In this document: piece by piece, positions 40,324 to 50,084 of the stretch | Numbering within the stretch: the stretch's first letter is position 1 | Layout: every line of letters begins with the position of its first letter | Origin: Duganella sp. Root1480D1 | GTDB taxonomy: Bacteria; Pseudomonadota; Gammaproteobacteria; Burkholderiales; Burkholderiaceae_D | Length of the DNA: 64,000 bases | NCBI RefSeq assembly: GCF_001427305.1 | Contig: NZ_LMFZ01000004.1 | Coordinates: 34,714 to 98,713, forward strand | Reading direction: 5' to 3' | Translations under genes and position numbers: made by a program | The notes under the pieces: generated by a model | The model's database searches: none | Told to the model about the DNA's origin: nothing | Seen by the model: only the letters and a program-made list of their open reading frames with translations

Positions 40324-41124
40324 TCAGGCCTTGCGGCGACGTCCATACGCCAACGCAATGGCGCCGATGCCCAGCAATGCCAGTGTACCTGGCAGCGGTA
40401 CACTGGCCGGGTCACTCACTTGCTCCGCAAATGCGGCAACGCCACCGCGAACATTGAAAGCATAACGGCCATCGAGGGCGACGTTGCTGCCTTTGATCAG
40501 CGCGTTCTTGCCCGAATCCAGCATCTGCTTCGCAGCACCCGAACCGGCGAACTCGAAGTCGGCAGCCGTGCCCTGCATATGGAAGCCCGCACGCGTCTTA
40601 TCCGACGAACTGGACTTGTCCCACTGGATCGAACCGTAGTTGTAGTAGAAGTCGAAGTTGTTGGCACCGGTATCGGAACGATCGACCAGCACCAGTTGGA
40701 AGGTGTTCTTCTTGTCGTTCATCTGCGGGAAGTAGCCAACATCGGACCACGTCACCGCGAAGGCGTTATGGCCCGCGAACTTGGTGCTGCCATAGCCAAT
40801 GGTGCCGCCGCCATTACGGATGTCGACGTCGCCAAAGAATGGCGCCAGGAAGGAACGTCCGTAGGAATTGCTATTGAACGCCTCTGGCGAGAAGGTGCCC
40901 ATGCCGGAGCCAAAGGAGACATTGCCGTTGGTGTTGATAAACAAACCGCTATAAACCGAGCCATTCAGTCCCAGCTTCATATTGTTGGTCAGGCCGACCT
41001 TGGTGGAACCGTCATCGACAGCAGGAACCAGGGTCTGGGAAAAACCGGACAGGATGGGGGAAGCGTGCGCAGCGGCGCTAAAAGCCAGCATGGCGGCGAG
41101 CAACGGCTTGGTCAGTTTGGACAC
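40324..41124 (-). CDS. Secreted nidogen-like protein with PEP-CTERM-type tail
   Basis: A 266-residue exported protein. The start is GTG 41124 with GAAGAG upstream, giving the signal peptide SKLTKPLLAAMLAFSAAAHA. The body resembles a NIDO domain (GLFINTNGNVSFGSGMG, FLAPFFGDVDIR, NFDFYYNYGSIQW). The C-terminus is a sorting signal: VPLPGTLALLGIGAIALAYG followed by RRRKA, in place of the usual VPEP motif. Proteins like this are processed by an exosortase and go to the surface or exopolysaccharide; no exosortase is in the window. Flanked by two nearly identical terminators. Confidence 0.85.
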   Translation of the reverse strand: MSKLTKPLLAAMLAFSAAAHASPILSGFSQTLVPAVDDGSTKVGLTNNMKLGLNGSVYSGLFINTNGNVSFGSGMGTFSPEAFNSNSYGRSFLAPFFGDVDIRNGGGTIGYGSTKFAGHNAFAVTWSDVGYFPQMNDKKNTFQLVLVDRSDTGANNFDFYYNYGSIQWDKSSSSDKTRAGFHMQGTAADFEFAGSGAAKQMLDSGKNALIKGSNVALDGRYAFNVRGGVAAFAEQVSDPASVPLPGTLALLGIGAIALAYGRRRKA

Positions 41125-41194
41125 AGTATTCTCTTCTTGGCAATAAGAACTGCAATTATACAAACTATATTGATTATTAGTAAATATAGGGCGC

Positions 41195-41225
41195 AAAAAA
41201 AACCCGCTCGGACTTGAGCGGGTTT
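41195..41225. terminator. Terminator after clpA
   Basis: Stem CCCGCTC/GAGCGGG (41203-41209 and 41216-41222) with T8 on the minus strand. It has the same stem sequence as the terminator at 40275. Confidence 0.9.
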
Positions 41226-41245
41226 TGGAGCGGCGGCGCAGCCGC

Positions 41246-43546
41246 TTATTCGACTTCGACGGTTTCCGGCGGCGGCGTAGGCGCCGCATCCGGTTCCGGG
41301 AACTCCAGCTTGATCGCTTCGGCCTCGTCCAGGTCCACGATCACGCGGCCACCGGATACCAGTTTGCCGAACAGCAGTTCGTCGGCCAGCGCCTTGCGGA
41401 TCAGGTCCTGGATCAGGCGCGACATCGGACGCGCACCCATCAAAGGATCGAAGCCCTTCTTCGCCAGGAACTTGCGCAGTTTCTCGCTGAAGATCGCTTC
41501 CACCTTCTTCTCGTGCAGCTGCTCTTCCAGCTGCATCAGGAACTTGTCGACCACGCGCAGGATGATTTCCTCGTCCAGCGCACGGAAACTGATGGTCGCA
41601 TCCAGGCGGTTGCGGAACTCCGGCGTGAACATGCGCTTGATGTCCGCCATCTCGTCGCCCGCTTCCTTGCTGTCGGTGAAACCGATCGAACGCTTCTGCA
41701 GGCTTTCCGCACCCGCGTTGGTGGTCATGATGATGATCACGTTGCGGAAGTCGGCCTTGCGGCCGTTGTTGTCGGTCAGCGTGCCGTGGTCCATCACCTG
41801 CAGCAGGATATTGAAGATATCCGGATGCGCCTTCTCGATCTCGTCCAGCAGCAGCACGGCGTGCGGCTTCTTGGTGATCGCCTCGGTCAGCAGGCCGCCC
41901 TGGTCGTAACCCACGTAGCCAGGAGGCGCGCCAATCAGGCGGCTCACCGCATGGCGTTCCATGTACTCCGACATGTCGAAGCGGATCAGCTCAATGCCCA
42001 GGATGAAGGCGAGCTGCTTGGCCACCTCGGTCTTGCCGACGCCGGTCGGACCGGAGAACAGGAAGGACCCGATAGGCTTGTCCTGCTTGCCCAGGCCGGC
42101 GCGCGACATCTTGATCGCGGAAGCCAGCGCCTCGATCGCAGGATCCTGGCCGAACACCACGTTGCGCAGGTCGCGGTCGATGGTGGCCAGCTTGCTGCGG
42201 TCGTCCTGGTTGACGGTCTGCGGCGGAATGCGCGCAATCTTGGAAATGATTTCCTCGATCTCGGTCTTGCCGATAGTTTTCTTCTGCTTCGACTTCGGCA
42301 GGATGCGCTGTGCAGCGCCGGCCTCGTCGATCACGTCGATGGCCTTGTCCGGCAGGTGGCGGTCATTGATGAAGCGCGCCGCCAGTTCGGCCGCAGTCGA
42401 CAGCGCCGACGACGAATACTTCACGCCATGGTGTTCCTCGAAACGCGATTTCAGGCCGCGCAGGATCTGCACAGTCTGTTCCACGGTCGGCTCGTTGACG
42501 TCGACCTTCTGGAAGCGGCGGGACAGCGCATGGTCTTTCTCGAACACCCCACGGAATTCCGTGAAGGTGGTCGCGCCGATGCACTTCAACTGGCCGTTGG
42601 CCAGGGCCGGTTTCAGCAAGTTGGACGCGTCCAGCGTTCCGCCCGACGCCGAGCCGGCGCCGATAATGGTGTGGATCTCGTCGATGAACAGGATGCCGTT
42701 CGGGTTGTCTTTCAGTTGCTTGAGCACAGCCTTCAGGCGCTGTTCGAAGTCGCCGCGGTACTTGGTACCGGCCAGCAGCGCGCCCATGTCGAGCGAATAG
42801 ACCACGGCGTTCGACAGCACTTCCGGCACGTCGCCCTGGGTGATGCGATAAGCCAGGCCTTCCGCGATGGCGGTCTTGCCCACGCCGGCTTCGCCCACCA
42901 GCAGCGGGTTGTTCTTGCGGCGACGGCACAGCACCTGGATCACGCGATCCACTTCGTCTTCGCGACCGATCAGCGGGTCGATCTTGCCCTCGGCGGCGGA
43001 CTTGTTCAGGTTCTGGGTGAACTGGTCCAGCGGCGATTCCTTGGCCTGGCCTTCCGGCACGGTGCCCTCTTCCACGCCCTCGGATGCCTTGCCGGAATCC
43101 ATTTGCTGGTCCTTGCGCACGCCGTGCGAGATGAAGTTGACCACGTCGAGGCGGGTTACGCCCTGCTGGTGCAGGTAGTAAACAGCGTGCGAGTCTTTTT
43201 CACCGAAGATGGCCACCAGCACGTTGGCGCCGGTCACTTCCTTCTTGCCGTTGGAAGCCGACTGCACGTGCATGATCGCGCGCTGGATCACGCGCTGGAA
43301 GCCTAGCGTTGGCTGGGTGTCCACTTCGCCGGTGCCAGGCACGGTCGGTGTGTTATCGCCGATAAAGTTCGTCAGCGTTTTACGCAGGTCCTCAATATTC
43401 ACTGCGCAGGCGCGCAGCACCTCGGCTGCCGATGGATTGTCAAGCAGCGCCAGCAGCAAGTGCTCCACGGTGATGAACTCGTGCCGTGCTTGCCGCGCTT
43501 CGACAAACGCCATATGCAAACTTACTTCCAATTCCTGCGCAATCAT
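41246..43546 (-). CDS. clpA: ATP-dependent Clp protease ATP-binding subunit ClpA
   Basis: A 766-residue Hsp100 unfoldase that feeds ClpP. The N-domain (1-145, [19 protein letters not shown]) binds ClpS. Walker A1 is [15 protein letters not shown], Walker A2 [14 protein letters not shown], and the ClpP-binding loop region follows D2. ATG 43546 has GGAGG upstream and overlaps the clpS stop as ATGA. Confidence 0.96.
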   Translation of the reverse strand: MIAQELEVSLHMAFVEARQARHEFITVEHLLLALLDNPSAAEVLRACAVNIEDLRKTLTNFIGDNTPTVPGTGEVDTQPTLGFQRVIQRAIMHVQSASNGKKEVTGANVLVAIFGEKDSHAVYYLHQQGVTRLDVVNFISHGVRKDQQMDSGKASEGVEEGTVPEGQAKESPLDQFTQNLNKSAAEGKIDPLIGREDEVDRVIQVLCRRRKNNPLLVGEAGVGKTAIAEGLAYRITQGDVPEVLSNAVVYSLDMGALLAGTKYRGDFEQRLKAVLKQLKDNPNGILFIDEIHTIIGAGSASGGTLDASNLLKPALANGQLKCIGATTFTEFRGVFEKDHALSRRFQKVDVNEPTVEQTVQILRGLKSRFEEHHGVKYSSSALSTAAELAARFINDRHLPDKAIDVIDEAGAAQRILPKSKQKKTIGKTEIEEIISKIARIPPQTVNQDDRSKLATIDRDLRNVVFGQDPAIEALASAIKMSRAGLGKQDKPIGSFLFSGPTGVGKTEVAKQLAFILGIELIRFDMSEYMERHAVSRLIGAPPGYVGYDQGGLLTEAITKKPHAVLLLDEIEKAHPDIFNILLQVMDHGTLTDNNGRKADFRNVIIIMTTNAGAESLQKRSIGFTDSKEAGDEMADIKRMFTPEFRNRLDATISFRALDEEIILRVVDKFLMQLEEQLHEKKVEAIFSEKLRKFLAKKGFDPLMGARPMSRLIQDLIRKALADELLFGKLVSGGRVIVDLDEAEAIKLEFPEPDAAPTPPPETVEVE

Positions 43547-43845
43547 ACTTCCTCCATCACACATTGCAGGGGATGCCCCGCCTTGCGTGCATGCGTTAAA
43601 ACAAACTCCACTTTGGTTGAAGCTATATCTTTAGAGAAAACGCCGCACACGCCTTTGCCGTAGCGATGGACACTCAGCATAATTTGTGTGGCCGTTTCCC
43701 GGTCCTTATTGAAATACTCCTGGATGATGGCGACTACAAACTCCATTGGAGTGTAGTCGTCGTTCAGCAGCGCCACCTGGTACATAGGTGGCGGCTTTAT
43801 CGCCTGCCGTTCCAGGACGGTTTCGGTGTCATGCTTGGTTGCCAT
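43543..43845 (-). CDS. clpS: ClpS adaptor for N-end rule substrates
   Basis: A 100-residue adaptor. [20 protein letters not shown] is the family signature, and the binding pocket for N-terminal Leu/Phe/Tyr/Trp uses its Asn-Asp pair and a downstream His ([11 protein letters not shown]). ATG 43845 was chosen for family length; an upstream ATG at 43887 would add 14 residues. Directly upstream of and coupled to clpA. Confidence 0.95.
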   Translation of the reverse strand: MATKHDTETVLERQAIKPPPMYQVALLNDDYTPMEFVVAIIQEYFNKDRETATQIMLSVHRYGKGVCGVFSKDIASTKVEFVLTHARKAGHPLQCVMEEV

Positions 43846-44171
43846 ACGCTTATATTCTAATGCTTTCAGACTAGTTGCAACGCCCATTTAAGAGGGCCAT
43901 TTCCACCAGTACTCATCTTACGCGTTTTCGCCGATTGCCGCAGATGGCGGTCAGGTTGGCATAAATCAAGGGGCCGCAAAAATAGCTGTTGCAAAAAGCT
44001 CACCGTGTGCTAGTGAAAGCGCTTGACATTAAAAATTGTTCCGCCAACAATGCGATATCGACATTGTGCAGTTCTGTACATGCCGGTAAGAAGTGAGTTG
44101 TCGAGGAGGGGGCAGGAAGCTTCTTGCTTTTATGGCTCGTGTGATTCGTTTTTAATGAAGGTTTTTTTAAT
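43846..44171. other. Intergenic region: clpS upstream and cspA leader
   Basis: The left part must carry the clpS promoter, which I cannot place. The right part holds the cold-shock gene promoter (44023-44051) and its leader of about 115 nt. No open frame is convincing. Confidence 0.6.
44023..44051 (+). promoter_or_regulatory. cspA promoter
   Basis: -35 TTGACA (perfect), 17-bp spacer, -10 AACAAT. It predicts a start near 44058 and a long untranslated leader of about 115 nt before the gene, as is usual for cold-shock genes whose leader RNA senses temperature. Confidence 0.7.
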
Positions 44172-44375
44172 ATGGCAACTGGTACCGTTAAGTGGTTCAA
44201 TGACTCCAAAGGTTTTGGCTTCATCACTCCTGATGATGGCGGTGAGGATTTGTTCGCGCACTTTTCCGCTATTAACATGAACGGCTTCAAGACCCTGAAA
44301 GAAGGTCAAAAAGTGCAGTTCGAAGTCACGCAAGGCCCTAAAGGCAAGCAAGCTTCCAACATCCAATCCAGCTAA
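44172..44375 (+). CDS. Cold-shock protein (CspA family)
   Basis: A 67-residue single cold-shock domain, an RNA chaperone. RNP1 is KGFGFIT and RNP2 is DLFAHFSAI; both aromatic faces are present. GAAGG lies upstream of the start. Long leader before it and a strong terminator after it; single-gene transcript. Confidence 0.97.
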   Translation: MATGTVKWFNDSKGFGFITPDDGGEDLFAHFSAINMNGFKTLKEGQKVQFEVTQGPKGKQASNIQSS

Positions 44376-44393
44376 CCCTGGCCTCGGATCAGC

Positions 44394-44423
44394 AAAAGCC
44401 CCGCCCTGCGGGGTTTTTTTTCG
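44394..44423 (+). terminator. Terminator after cspA
   Basis: Stem CCCCGC/GCGGGG with a three-base loop and T8. Confidence 0.92.
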
Positions 44424-44457
44424 CACCTTGCCCGGCAACTACTATGCTGATTTCGTC

Positions 44458-45024
44458 ATGCAAATTCGTACCCTCAGCCTAGCCGACGCGCCCGCCCTGC
44501 TTGATTTCGAGCTCGCCAACCGCGACTGGTTCGAATCGCAGGTCGATGCGCGAACGCCCGACTTTTACAAGCTGTCCGGCGTAGCGGCACATATAGAGGA
44601 ATACCTGGCCCGCTATTCGGCCGGCAGCCTGCATCCCTGCCTGCTGATTGAAGACGGGGACATTCTTGGCCGCTGCAACCTGAAAGATATCGACCGCATC
44701 GGTGGCCGGGCCGAAGTCGGCTATCGCATTGCAGCGTCCGCCATTGGCCGCGGCCTGGCGGGTGCCGCGCTGTCGCACCTGATGGAACTGGCATATGGCC
44801 GCTGGGAGCTGGCCGGCCTCGACGCCCACGTCACCATTGCCAACGCCGCCTCCGCCCGGGTCCTGGAACGCGCCGGCTTCTCGCTGGCAGGCCCGTCCCC
44901 CATTACCGCCGTGGTCGGCGGCGCGCAACTGGCCTGCCTGCATTACCGGCATAATAAAAGCAGCCCCTGCCAGCATTCCCCTGATTTGGCGAATCAACGC
45001 GGGAATTTTTGTGCGCTGGGGTAA
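44458..45024 (+). CDS. GNAT-family N-acetyltransferase
   Basis: A 188-residue acetyltransferase of the RimJ/RimL-like type. Motif A is GYRIAASAIGRGLAGAALSH (acetyl-CoA loop) near residue 92, and ANAASARVLERAGFS is motif B. ATG 44458 is preferred over the ATG 30 nt upstream, which lies next to the terminator. The last 25 residues are low in structure. Substrate unknown. Confidence 0.87.
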   Translation: MQIRTLSLADAPALLDFELANRDWFESQVDARTPDFYKLSGVAAHIEEYLARYSAGSLHPCLLIEDGDILGRCNLKDIDRIGGRAEVGYRIAASAIGRGLAGAALSHLMELAYGRWELAGLDAHVTIANAASARVLERAGFSLAGPSPITAVVGGAQLACLHYRHNKSSPCQHSPDLANQRGNFCALG

Positions 45025-45055
45025 GATAGACTTATCTTTGGGATAAGTTTTTCAT

Positions 45056-46348
45056 ATGCACACGCCGCGCAATCTCACCGCCACCGTGGAATCAACAAGC
45101 TACCAGGTCGAAAGACACGAGCGCTTAGCGAGCGGGGCGATCCGAAAGGCACTGGAAGAACCCGACAATCCGCACCAATACAGCCTGCTGGAAGTGCCCA
45201 GCCACCTGGCCCGAGGACTGCTGCAGCGCTACGCTCGCGGCGACTCGCTCGACTTGCTGCGTCACCACTTCCATGGTGACTACCTGCCCTTACTTCAGCA
45301 GGCGGCAGACTTGTGCGCCAAGCTGTTTCCCGATCATCGGCTGCGCCTGCAGGTTGACCAAACAGCTAGCTGGATGCTGCTGTTCGCCTTGGTCTGCTTC
45401 GATGACGATGGTGCGCAGGTGACGCATCTGGACAACTGGTTCACGCCGGGCGGCAATCCAGTCCTGTTTACGATGGTACGCAAAGCCTTCGCGCCAGGTG
45501 AGCGCTACCCGGCCGATCTCGATATTGAGCATAAGGCGATGCCGCACGAGGAGCAGCTGGTGGGTGCGCTGCTGCAGCCGCCCGCAACCTGGCCGCAGGC
45601 ATTTGCCGCCTACATGAAGCAGTGGCCCAGGCTGATGAAGGCTTTCGGCTACCGCGAGCAGGTCGGGGACGGCAAGTCGGCATTCGAATATTTCCCGCTG
45701 CACCTGGGCCTTGCCGTTTGTGCCTTCGATGTCGACGACAGCGCGTTCCGCCACCTGCCCTACTATCCGCTCGAACTGGTCGACTACTACCGCACTCACG
45801 TTCGACCAACGCGCGACGCCTGGCGCAGCTGCGTGCGGGACCCGGCTGAGGGCTTGCCCGCTACCGCCAGACCAAAACCCAAGCGTGACTATGTCCTGAC
45901 CAAATCCGAAGCGTACGCCCGCTGGATCGAGCTGGTGTGCGGCGAGCAGCCTGCCCTGACCGACGCCGCCAGGCAGGCGCTGGGCAAGCGCAAAACCATG
46001 CCGCCTATCCATACGCTGACGGCGACGTTGGCAGCGCGTGGCTTGGCGCTGCACGCCGATTTGAAGGATGACGCCACGTTGGCCGCCCAGGCAACGGCCC
46101 TGTGCGAAGCATGGCAATTGCCCGCAGCAGGGCTTGCCAATACGGCGCAGCAAGGAACGGCCGCCGTCACCACGATGCTGAATGCGCTGCAAGACCGTGC
46201 AAACGACAACGAACGGCGGCTGGCCGTCTTCGAAGACGGCGGCGATAACTGGAATGCCCTTCTATACAGCTATCACCATGAAGCCGAATTCACGACGCTA
46301 TGTGAGCAACTTGGCCTCAAGCGCCTGAACCATAGCCAGTGGCAATAA
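45056..46348 (+). CDS. Possible PoNi-like (DUF1911) immunity protein
   Basis: A 430-residue cytoplasmic, mostly helical protein without signal peptide. The centre (about residues 215-250) reads SAFEYFPLHLGLAVCAFDVD and then PYYPLELVDYYR. This pattern of an aromatic-Glu helix, an Asp-Asp pair and a YYPxxLVDY motif is like DUF1911, the domain of immunity proteins against PoNe nuclease toxins. The C-terminal 150 residues are unlike the short immunity proteins I know. No toxin or type VI gene is adjacent. It starts 31 bp after the GNAT gene and precedes a secreted unknown. The family call is tentative. Confidence 0.45.
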   Translation: MHTPRNLTATVESTSYQVERHERLASGAIRKALEEPDNPHQYSLLEVPSHLARGLLQRYARGDSLDLLRHHFHGDYLPLLQQAADLCAKLFPDHRLRLQVDQTASWMLLFALVCFDDDGAQVTHLDNWFTPGGNPVLFTMVRKAFAPGERYPADLDIEHKAMPHEEQLVGALLQPPATWPQAFAAYMKQWPRLMKAFGYREQVGDGKSAFEYFPLHLGLAVCAFDVDDSAFRHLPYYPLELVDYYRTHVRPTRDAWRSCVRDPAEGLPATARPKPKRDYVLTKSEAYARWIELVCGEQPALTDAARQALGKRKTMPPIHTLTATLAARGLALHADLKDDATLAAQATALCEAWQLPAAGLANTAQQGTAAVTTMLNALQDRANDNERRLAVFEDGGDNWNALLYSYHHEAEFTTLCEQLGLKRLNHSQWQ

Positions 46349-46371
46349 CTTCACAAACAAAAGGAAAATAA

Positions 46372-47154
46372 ATGTCGACATTCGAATTGCATACAACGCA
46401 CCGCCTGCTGGCTGCCCTTCTGTTGGCGGCAGGCGCATTAACTAGCGAGACAAGTCTGGCGGCGCCCATCGAATTGCCGCCACTGGGCCTGTACCGCATC
46501 GATACCGACGGTACGATGGCCTTCAGCGGCAACCCTACCCAAGTCCGCTTGACCACCGAGGGTGAGCACGGCGATACAACCGCACGCTGGCAAGCCGGCG
46601 CAAAAAGCGCCACGCGTGATTTCAAGGGCAGTGGTCCGGTCACGCATTGCGTCAAGGCCGTGACCGGCGGGACGCTGCCCTTGCCGCCGCAAGCCGAAGC
46701 TTGCACGGTGCAGTCGACAACCAGAATCAAGGATGGCTTTACCCAGACCGCCAATTGCTCTTTCGGCAGGCTTGACTTGACCGTGCACCAACTCGACAAG
46801 GAGCGCTGGGAATTTCTATCGGATATGACGATGGTGACGACCGGCGCCGCGCCCAATATGTCAGTCCTGTCGCCTTTGCTCAAACAGCAGGCCGAGCATG
46901 GTGAGACGCCCGAGATACGTGCACGCGCCAAACAGCAACTGGCCGAGCTGCCGGGCATGCAAAAGCAGAGCGACGCGACTTACGCCGCCACCATTGCACG
47001 CATGAAAGCAGAAATGGAGAATAGCACCGACCCAGAAGAAAAAGCCGGCATCCGCATGGCGCTCGACCGCATGCAAGCGGGCACGCCGACCATGAAAACC
47101 CGTTCGCGTACCGTCTGGACGCGTATCTCGCATACCTGCGATAGCGGCAAGTAG
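46372..47154 (+). CDS. Secreted hypothetical protein (DUF3617-like)
   Basis: A 260-residue exported protein with signal peptide ending near LTSETSLAA. PPLGLYRIDTDGTM then HCVKAV and two further Cys (AEACTVQ, TANCSFG) recall DUF3617 periplasmic proteins, with a possible disulfide. The C-terminal third is a charged helix (KAEMENSTDPEEKAGIRMAL). It lies 23 bp after the possible immunity gene and may be co-transcribed with it. Function unknown. Confidence 0.6.
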   Translation: MSTFELHTTHRLLAALLLAAGALTSETSLAAPIELPPLGLYRIDTDGTMAFSGNPTQVRLTTEGEHGDTTARWQAGAKSATRDFKGSGPVTHCVKAVTGGTLPLPPQAEACTVQSTTRIKDGFTQTANCSFGRLDLTVHQLDKERWEFLSDMTMVTTGAAPNMSVLSPLLKQQAEHGETPEIRARAKQQLAELPGMQKQSDATYAATIARMKAEMENSTDPEEKAGIRMALDRMQAGTPTMKTRSRTVWTRISHTCDSGK

Positions 47155-47192
47155 TCAGCTTGCGCCAACGTTGAAGGGCTGCGCCAGCCGAG

Positions 47193-47230
47193 AAAAATAA
47201 AAACCCCATGTCCTCGCGGAAATGGGGTTT
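47193..47230 (-). terminator. Terminator after icd
   Basis: Stem AACCCCAT/ATGGGGTT (47202-47209 and 47222-47229) with a T-rich tail on the minus strand. Confidence 0.85.
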
Positions 47231-47248
47231 GGCTTGAAGCCGGATCGA

Positions 47249-48502
47249 TTACATCTGTTCGATCATCACGTCGCCGAAGCCGGAGCACGACACCTGGGTC
47301 GCGCCTTCCATCAGGCGGGCGAAATCGTAGGTGACCTTCTTGGAGGCGATGGCTTTTTCCATCGACGAGATGATCAGGTCAGCTGCCTCGGTCCAGCCCA
47401 TGTGGCGCAGCATCATTTCAGCCGACAGGATCAGCGAGCCGGGGTTCACGTAGTCCTTGCCTGCGTATTTAGGCGCGGTGCCGTGGGTCGCTTCGAACAT
47501 GGCGACGGAATCGGACAGGTTGGCGCCTGGCGCGATACCGATGCCGCCCACTTGCGCCGCCAGCGCGTCGGAGATGTAGTCGCCGTTCAGGTTCAGGGTG
47601 GCGATCACGGAGTATTCCGCTGGACGCAGCAGGATCTGCTGCAGGAACGCGTCGGCGATCGAATCCTTGACGGTGATTTCGCGGCCGGTCTTCGGATTCT
47701 TGAACTTGCACCATGGGCCGCCGTCGATCAGTTCAGCGCCGAATTCTTTCTGCGCCAGTTCGTAAGCCCAGTCACGGAAGCCACCTTCGGTGTACTTCAT
47801 GATGTTGCCCTTGTGGACGATGGTCACCGATGGCTTGTCGTTGTCGATCGCGTACTGGATCGCCTTGCGCACCAGGCGCTCGGTGCCTTCGCGCGAAACC
47901 GGCTTGACGCCGATGCCGGAAGTGTCAGGGAAGCGGATCTTCTTCACGCCCATTTCCTTGGTAAGGAACTCGATCAGCTTCTTGGCGCCTTCCGAGCCTT
48001 CCTGCCACTCGATGCCGGCGTAGATGTCTTCCGAGTTTTCGCGGAAGATCACCATGTCGGTCTTCTCAGGCTCGCGCACCGGCGAAGGCACGCCCTTGAA
48101 GTAGCGCACTGGGCGCAGGCAGACGTACAGGTCCAGCTCCTGGCGCAGGGCCACGTTCAGGGAACGGATGCCGCCGCCGACCGGGGTGGTCAGCGGGCCC
48201 TTGATCGACACGACATAGTCCTTCAGTACCTTCAGGGTTTCTTCCGGCAGCCACACGTCAGGGCCGTAGACCTTGGTCGACTTCTCGCCGGCGAAGATCT
48301 CCATCCAGCTGATTTTGCGCTTGCCGCCGTAGGACTTGGCAACCGCCGCGTCCACCACCTTGATCATCACCGGGGTAATGTCCACGCCGGTGCCGTCGCC
48401 TTCCAGGTAAGGGATGATCGGGGTATCAGGCACGTTCAGGGAAAAATCGGCATTAACGGTGATTTTCTGGCCGTCGGCAGGTACTTTGATATGTTGGTAC
48501 AT
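47249..48502 (-). CDS. icd: NADP-dependent isocitrate dehydrogenase
   Basis: A 417-residue TCA-cycle enzyme making 2-oxoglutarate. [20 protein letters not shown] contains the active-site Ser that is phosphorylated in E. coli; [13 protein letters not shown] and the metal-binding segment [17 protein letters not shown] are present. Length fits the E. coli type. Own terminator; divergent from the pseudouridine synthase gene. Confidence 0.96.
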   Translation of the reverse strand: MYQHIKVPADGQKITVNADFSLNVPDTPIIPYLEGDGTGVDITPVMIKVVDAAVAKSYGGKRKISWMEIFAGEKSTKVYGPDVWLPEETLKVLKDYVVSIKGPLTTPVGGGIRSLNVALRQELDLYVCLRPVRYFKGVPSPVREPEKTDMVIFRENSEDIYAGIEWQEGSEGAKKLIEFLTKEMGVKKIRFPDTSGIGVKPVSREGTERLVRKAIQYAIDNDKPSVTIVHKGNIMKYTEGGFRDWAYELAQKEFGAELIDGGPWCKFKNPKTGREITVKDSIADAFLQQILLRPAEYSVIATLNLNGDYISDALAAQVGGIGIAPGANLSDSVAMFEATHGTAPKYAGKDYVNPGSLILSAEMMLRHMGWTEAADLIISSMEKAIASKKVTYDFARLMEGATQVSCSGFGDVMIEQM

Positions 48503-48605
48503 CGTGTTCTCCGAAGAAGGGTTTTTCGCAGTCTTCTATAAGACATAAGACACAGGCGTTCCACATTATGCACCAGTATTTTACTGGGCGCTATACTAGC
48601 AACCT

Positions 48606-49169
48606 ATGCCTCTGATACTTTTTAATAAACCTTTTCAGGTATTGTGCCAGTTTTCCCCCTCTGGAGATAAGGAAACGCTGGCCGACTACATCAAGATCCC
48701 GAACGTCTACCCCGCCGGCCGCCTCGACTACGACAGCGAAGGCCTGATGCTGATGACCGACGACGGCAAGCTGCAGCACAAGATCGCCCACCCCGACCGC
48801 AAGGAAGCCAAGACCTACCTGGTGCAGGTGGAAGGCGTGCCGGATGGCGCTGCCATGGCGCGCCTGCAGGCGCCGCTCGACCTTGGCGACTTCACCACCC
48901 TGCCCTGCGAGGCGGTGCGCATCGCCGAACCGGGCTGGCTATGGCCGCGCAACCCGCCGATCCGGCAGCGCGCCGACCAACCGACTTCCTGGCTGGCCAT
49001 CACCCTGCAAGAGGGCAAGAACCGCCAGGTGCGCCGCATGACGGCCGCCATCGGTTACCCGACTTTGCGCCTGGTGCGCTCGGCTATCGGCGGTATTTCC
49101 CTGGCCAGCCACCCGCTACTGCCAGGCGAGTGGATGGAAGTCTCACCGGACGACCTGGCTACGCGCTAA
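48606..49169 (+). CDS. 23S rRNA pseudouridine synthase (RluE-like)
   Basis: A 187-residue RsuA-family synthase without S4 domain, as in RluE (acts on 23S position 2457 in E. coli). The catalytic Asp is in PAGRLDYDSEGLMLMT, and EGKNRQVRRMTAAIGYP is the second family motif. The gene ends 80 bp before the Ala/Ser-rich gene. Confidence 0.9.
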   Translation: MPLILFNKPFQVLCQFSPSGDKETLADYIKIPNVYPAGRLDYDSEGLMLMTDDGKLQHKIAHPDRKEAKTYLVQVEGVPDGAAMARLQAPLDLGDFTTLPCEAVRIAEPGWLWPRNPPIRQRADQPTSWLAITLQEGKNRQVRRMTAAIGYPTLRLVRSAIGGISLASHPLLPGEWMEVSPDDLATR

Positions 49170-49249
49170 ATAAGTCAACCAGGCAAGTCTCGACAGCGTT
49201 GATGAATCAGGTTCACCAGAACCTTCATCCACTATAAAAGGAGTTCGTC

Positions 49250-49534
49250 ATGTCTAAGACTACTGTCGTGCTGCTTGCCTCCCTGCTTTCCGTTTCCGCC
49301 TTCGCTGCCGACCACCATATGAAAGGCTCTGCTTCGGCTTCAGCAGCCGCATCGATGGCCTCGGCCGCATCCGCTGCACCAATGGCCTCTGCAGCATCGG
49401 CCGCCTCGGCCGCTGCTTCGGATGCGGCCTCCGCCAAGAAATCGGCCAAAAAAGCCAAGAAAGCCGCTTCCGCCGCAGCTTCCGCTGCCGCATCTGCGGC
49501 CTCCGCCGCATCCATGGCTGCCTCGATGAAGTAA
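49250..49534 (+). CDS. Exported Ala/Ser-rich low-complexity protein
   Basis: A 94-residue protein. A clear signal peptide ends SVSAFAAD; the mature 75 residues are almost only Ala, Ser, Met and Lys (ASAAASMASAASAAPMASA) with a central Lys cluster (KKSAKKAKKA). AAAGGAG lies 8 nt upstream of the start and a hairpin follows, so it is a real single-gene unit. Such a sequence would be disordered or form a helix with a basic patch. No family recognised. Confidence 0.8.
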   Translation: MSKTTVVLLASLLSVSAFAADHHMKGSASASAAASMASAASAAPMASAASAASAAASDAASAKKSAKKAKKAASAAASAAASAASAASMAASMK

Positions 49535-49546
49535 GTAGAAAGCGAG

Positions 49547-49579
49547 AAACCCGCAATGGCGCAATGCCATGCGGGTTAT
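49547..49579. terminator. Hairpin between the Ala/Ser-rich gene and rpsT
   Basis: Arms AACCCGCA-TGGC and GCCA-TGCGGGTT with a bulge and a five-base loop. The T-run is short on both sides, so termination is probable but not certain. Confidence 0.55.
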
Positions 49580-49622
49580 TCCGGTACACCTGTTTGGCGG
49601 CTAATGCCGCCAGCACACGAAC

Positions 49623-49889
49623 TTAGGCGGACAGTGCCTTCAGGGCAGCTGCCAGACGGCTCTTGTGACGAGCGGCCTTGTTCTTGTGGATGATTTTCTT
49701 GTCAGCGATCGAGTCGATGGTCGACACGGAAGCCTGGAAGATGGTGGTAGCAGCAGCTTTGTCGCCAGCCTGGATAGCCTTGCGAACAGCTTTGATAGCG
49801 GTACGCAGGGTCGAACGCTGAGCGGAGTTGTGAGCGTTTTGCTTGACTGCTTGACGAGCGCGCTTGCGCGCTTGTGCGGTATTTGCCAT
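49623..49889 (-). CDS. rpsT: 30S ribosomal protein S20
   Basis: An 88-residue basic protein: [20 protein letters not shown] at the start, [13 protein letters not shown] in the C-terminal half. Normal length. In the 30S subunit S20 sits at the bottom, against helix 9 and the distal part of helix 44, so it is of interest here because the 16S copy in the window lacks that part; I see no obvious truncation in S20 itself. Confidence 0.97.
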   Translation of the reverse strand: MANTAQARKRARQAVKQNAHNSAQRSTLRTAIKAVRKAIQAGDKAAATTIFQASVSTIDSIADKKIIHKNKAARHKSRLAAALKALSA

Positions 49890-50084
49890 TTGAGAATCCT
49901 AATTCGTTGTCAAAGTTCGTTTGCAAACAATAGCGTTTGCCAAACCGGTGCGGTGTTTTCAGAGCCGGCTGAACGTCGCTGCCTGCCTTACTGAATTCTG
50001 TACAGCCTTAAATTATAACGGGGTTTTGCTGCCAGGGCAATTCTAAATGTCGGTGCGTTGCCGCTTTCGCTATAATCAGCGCCC

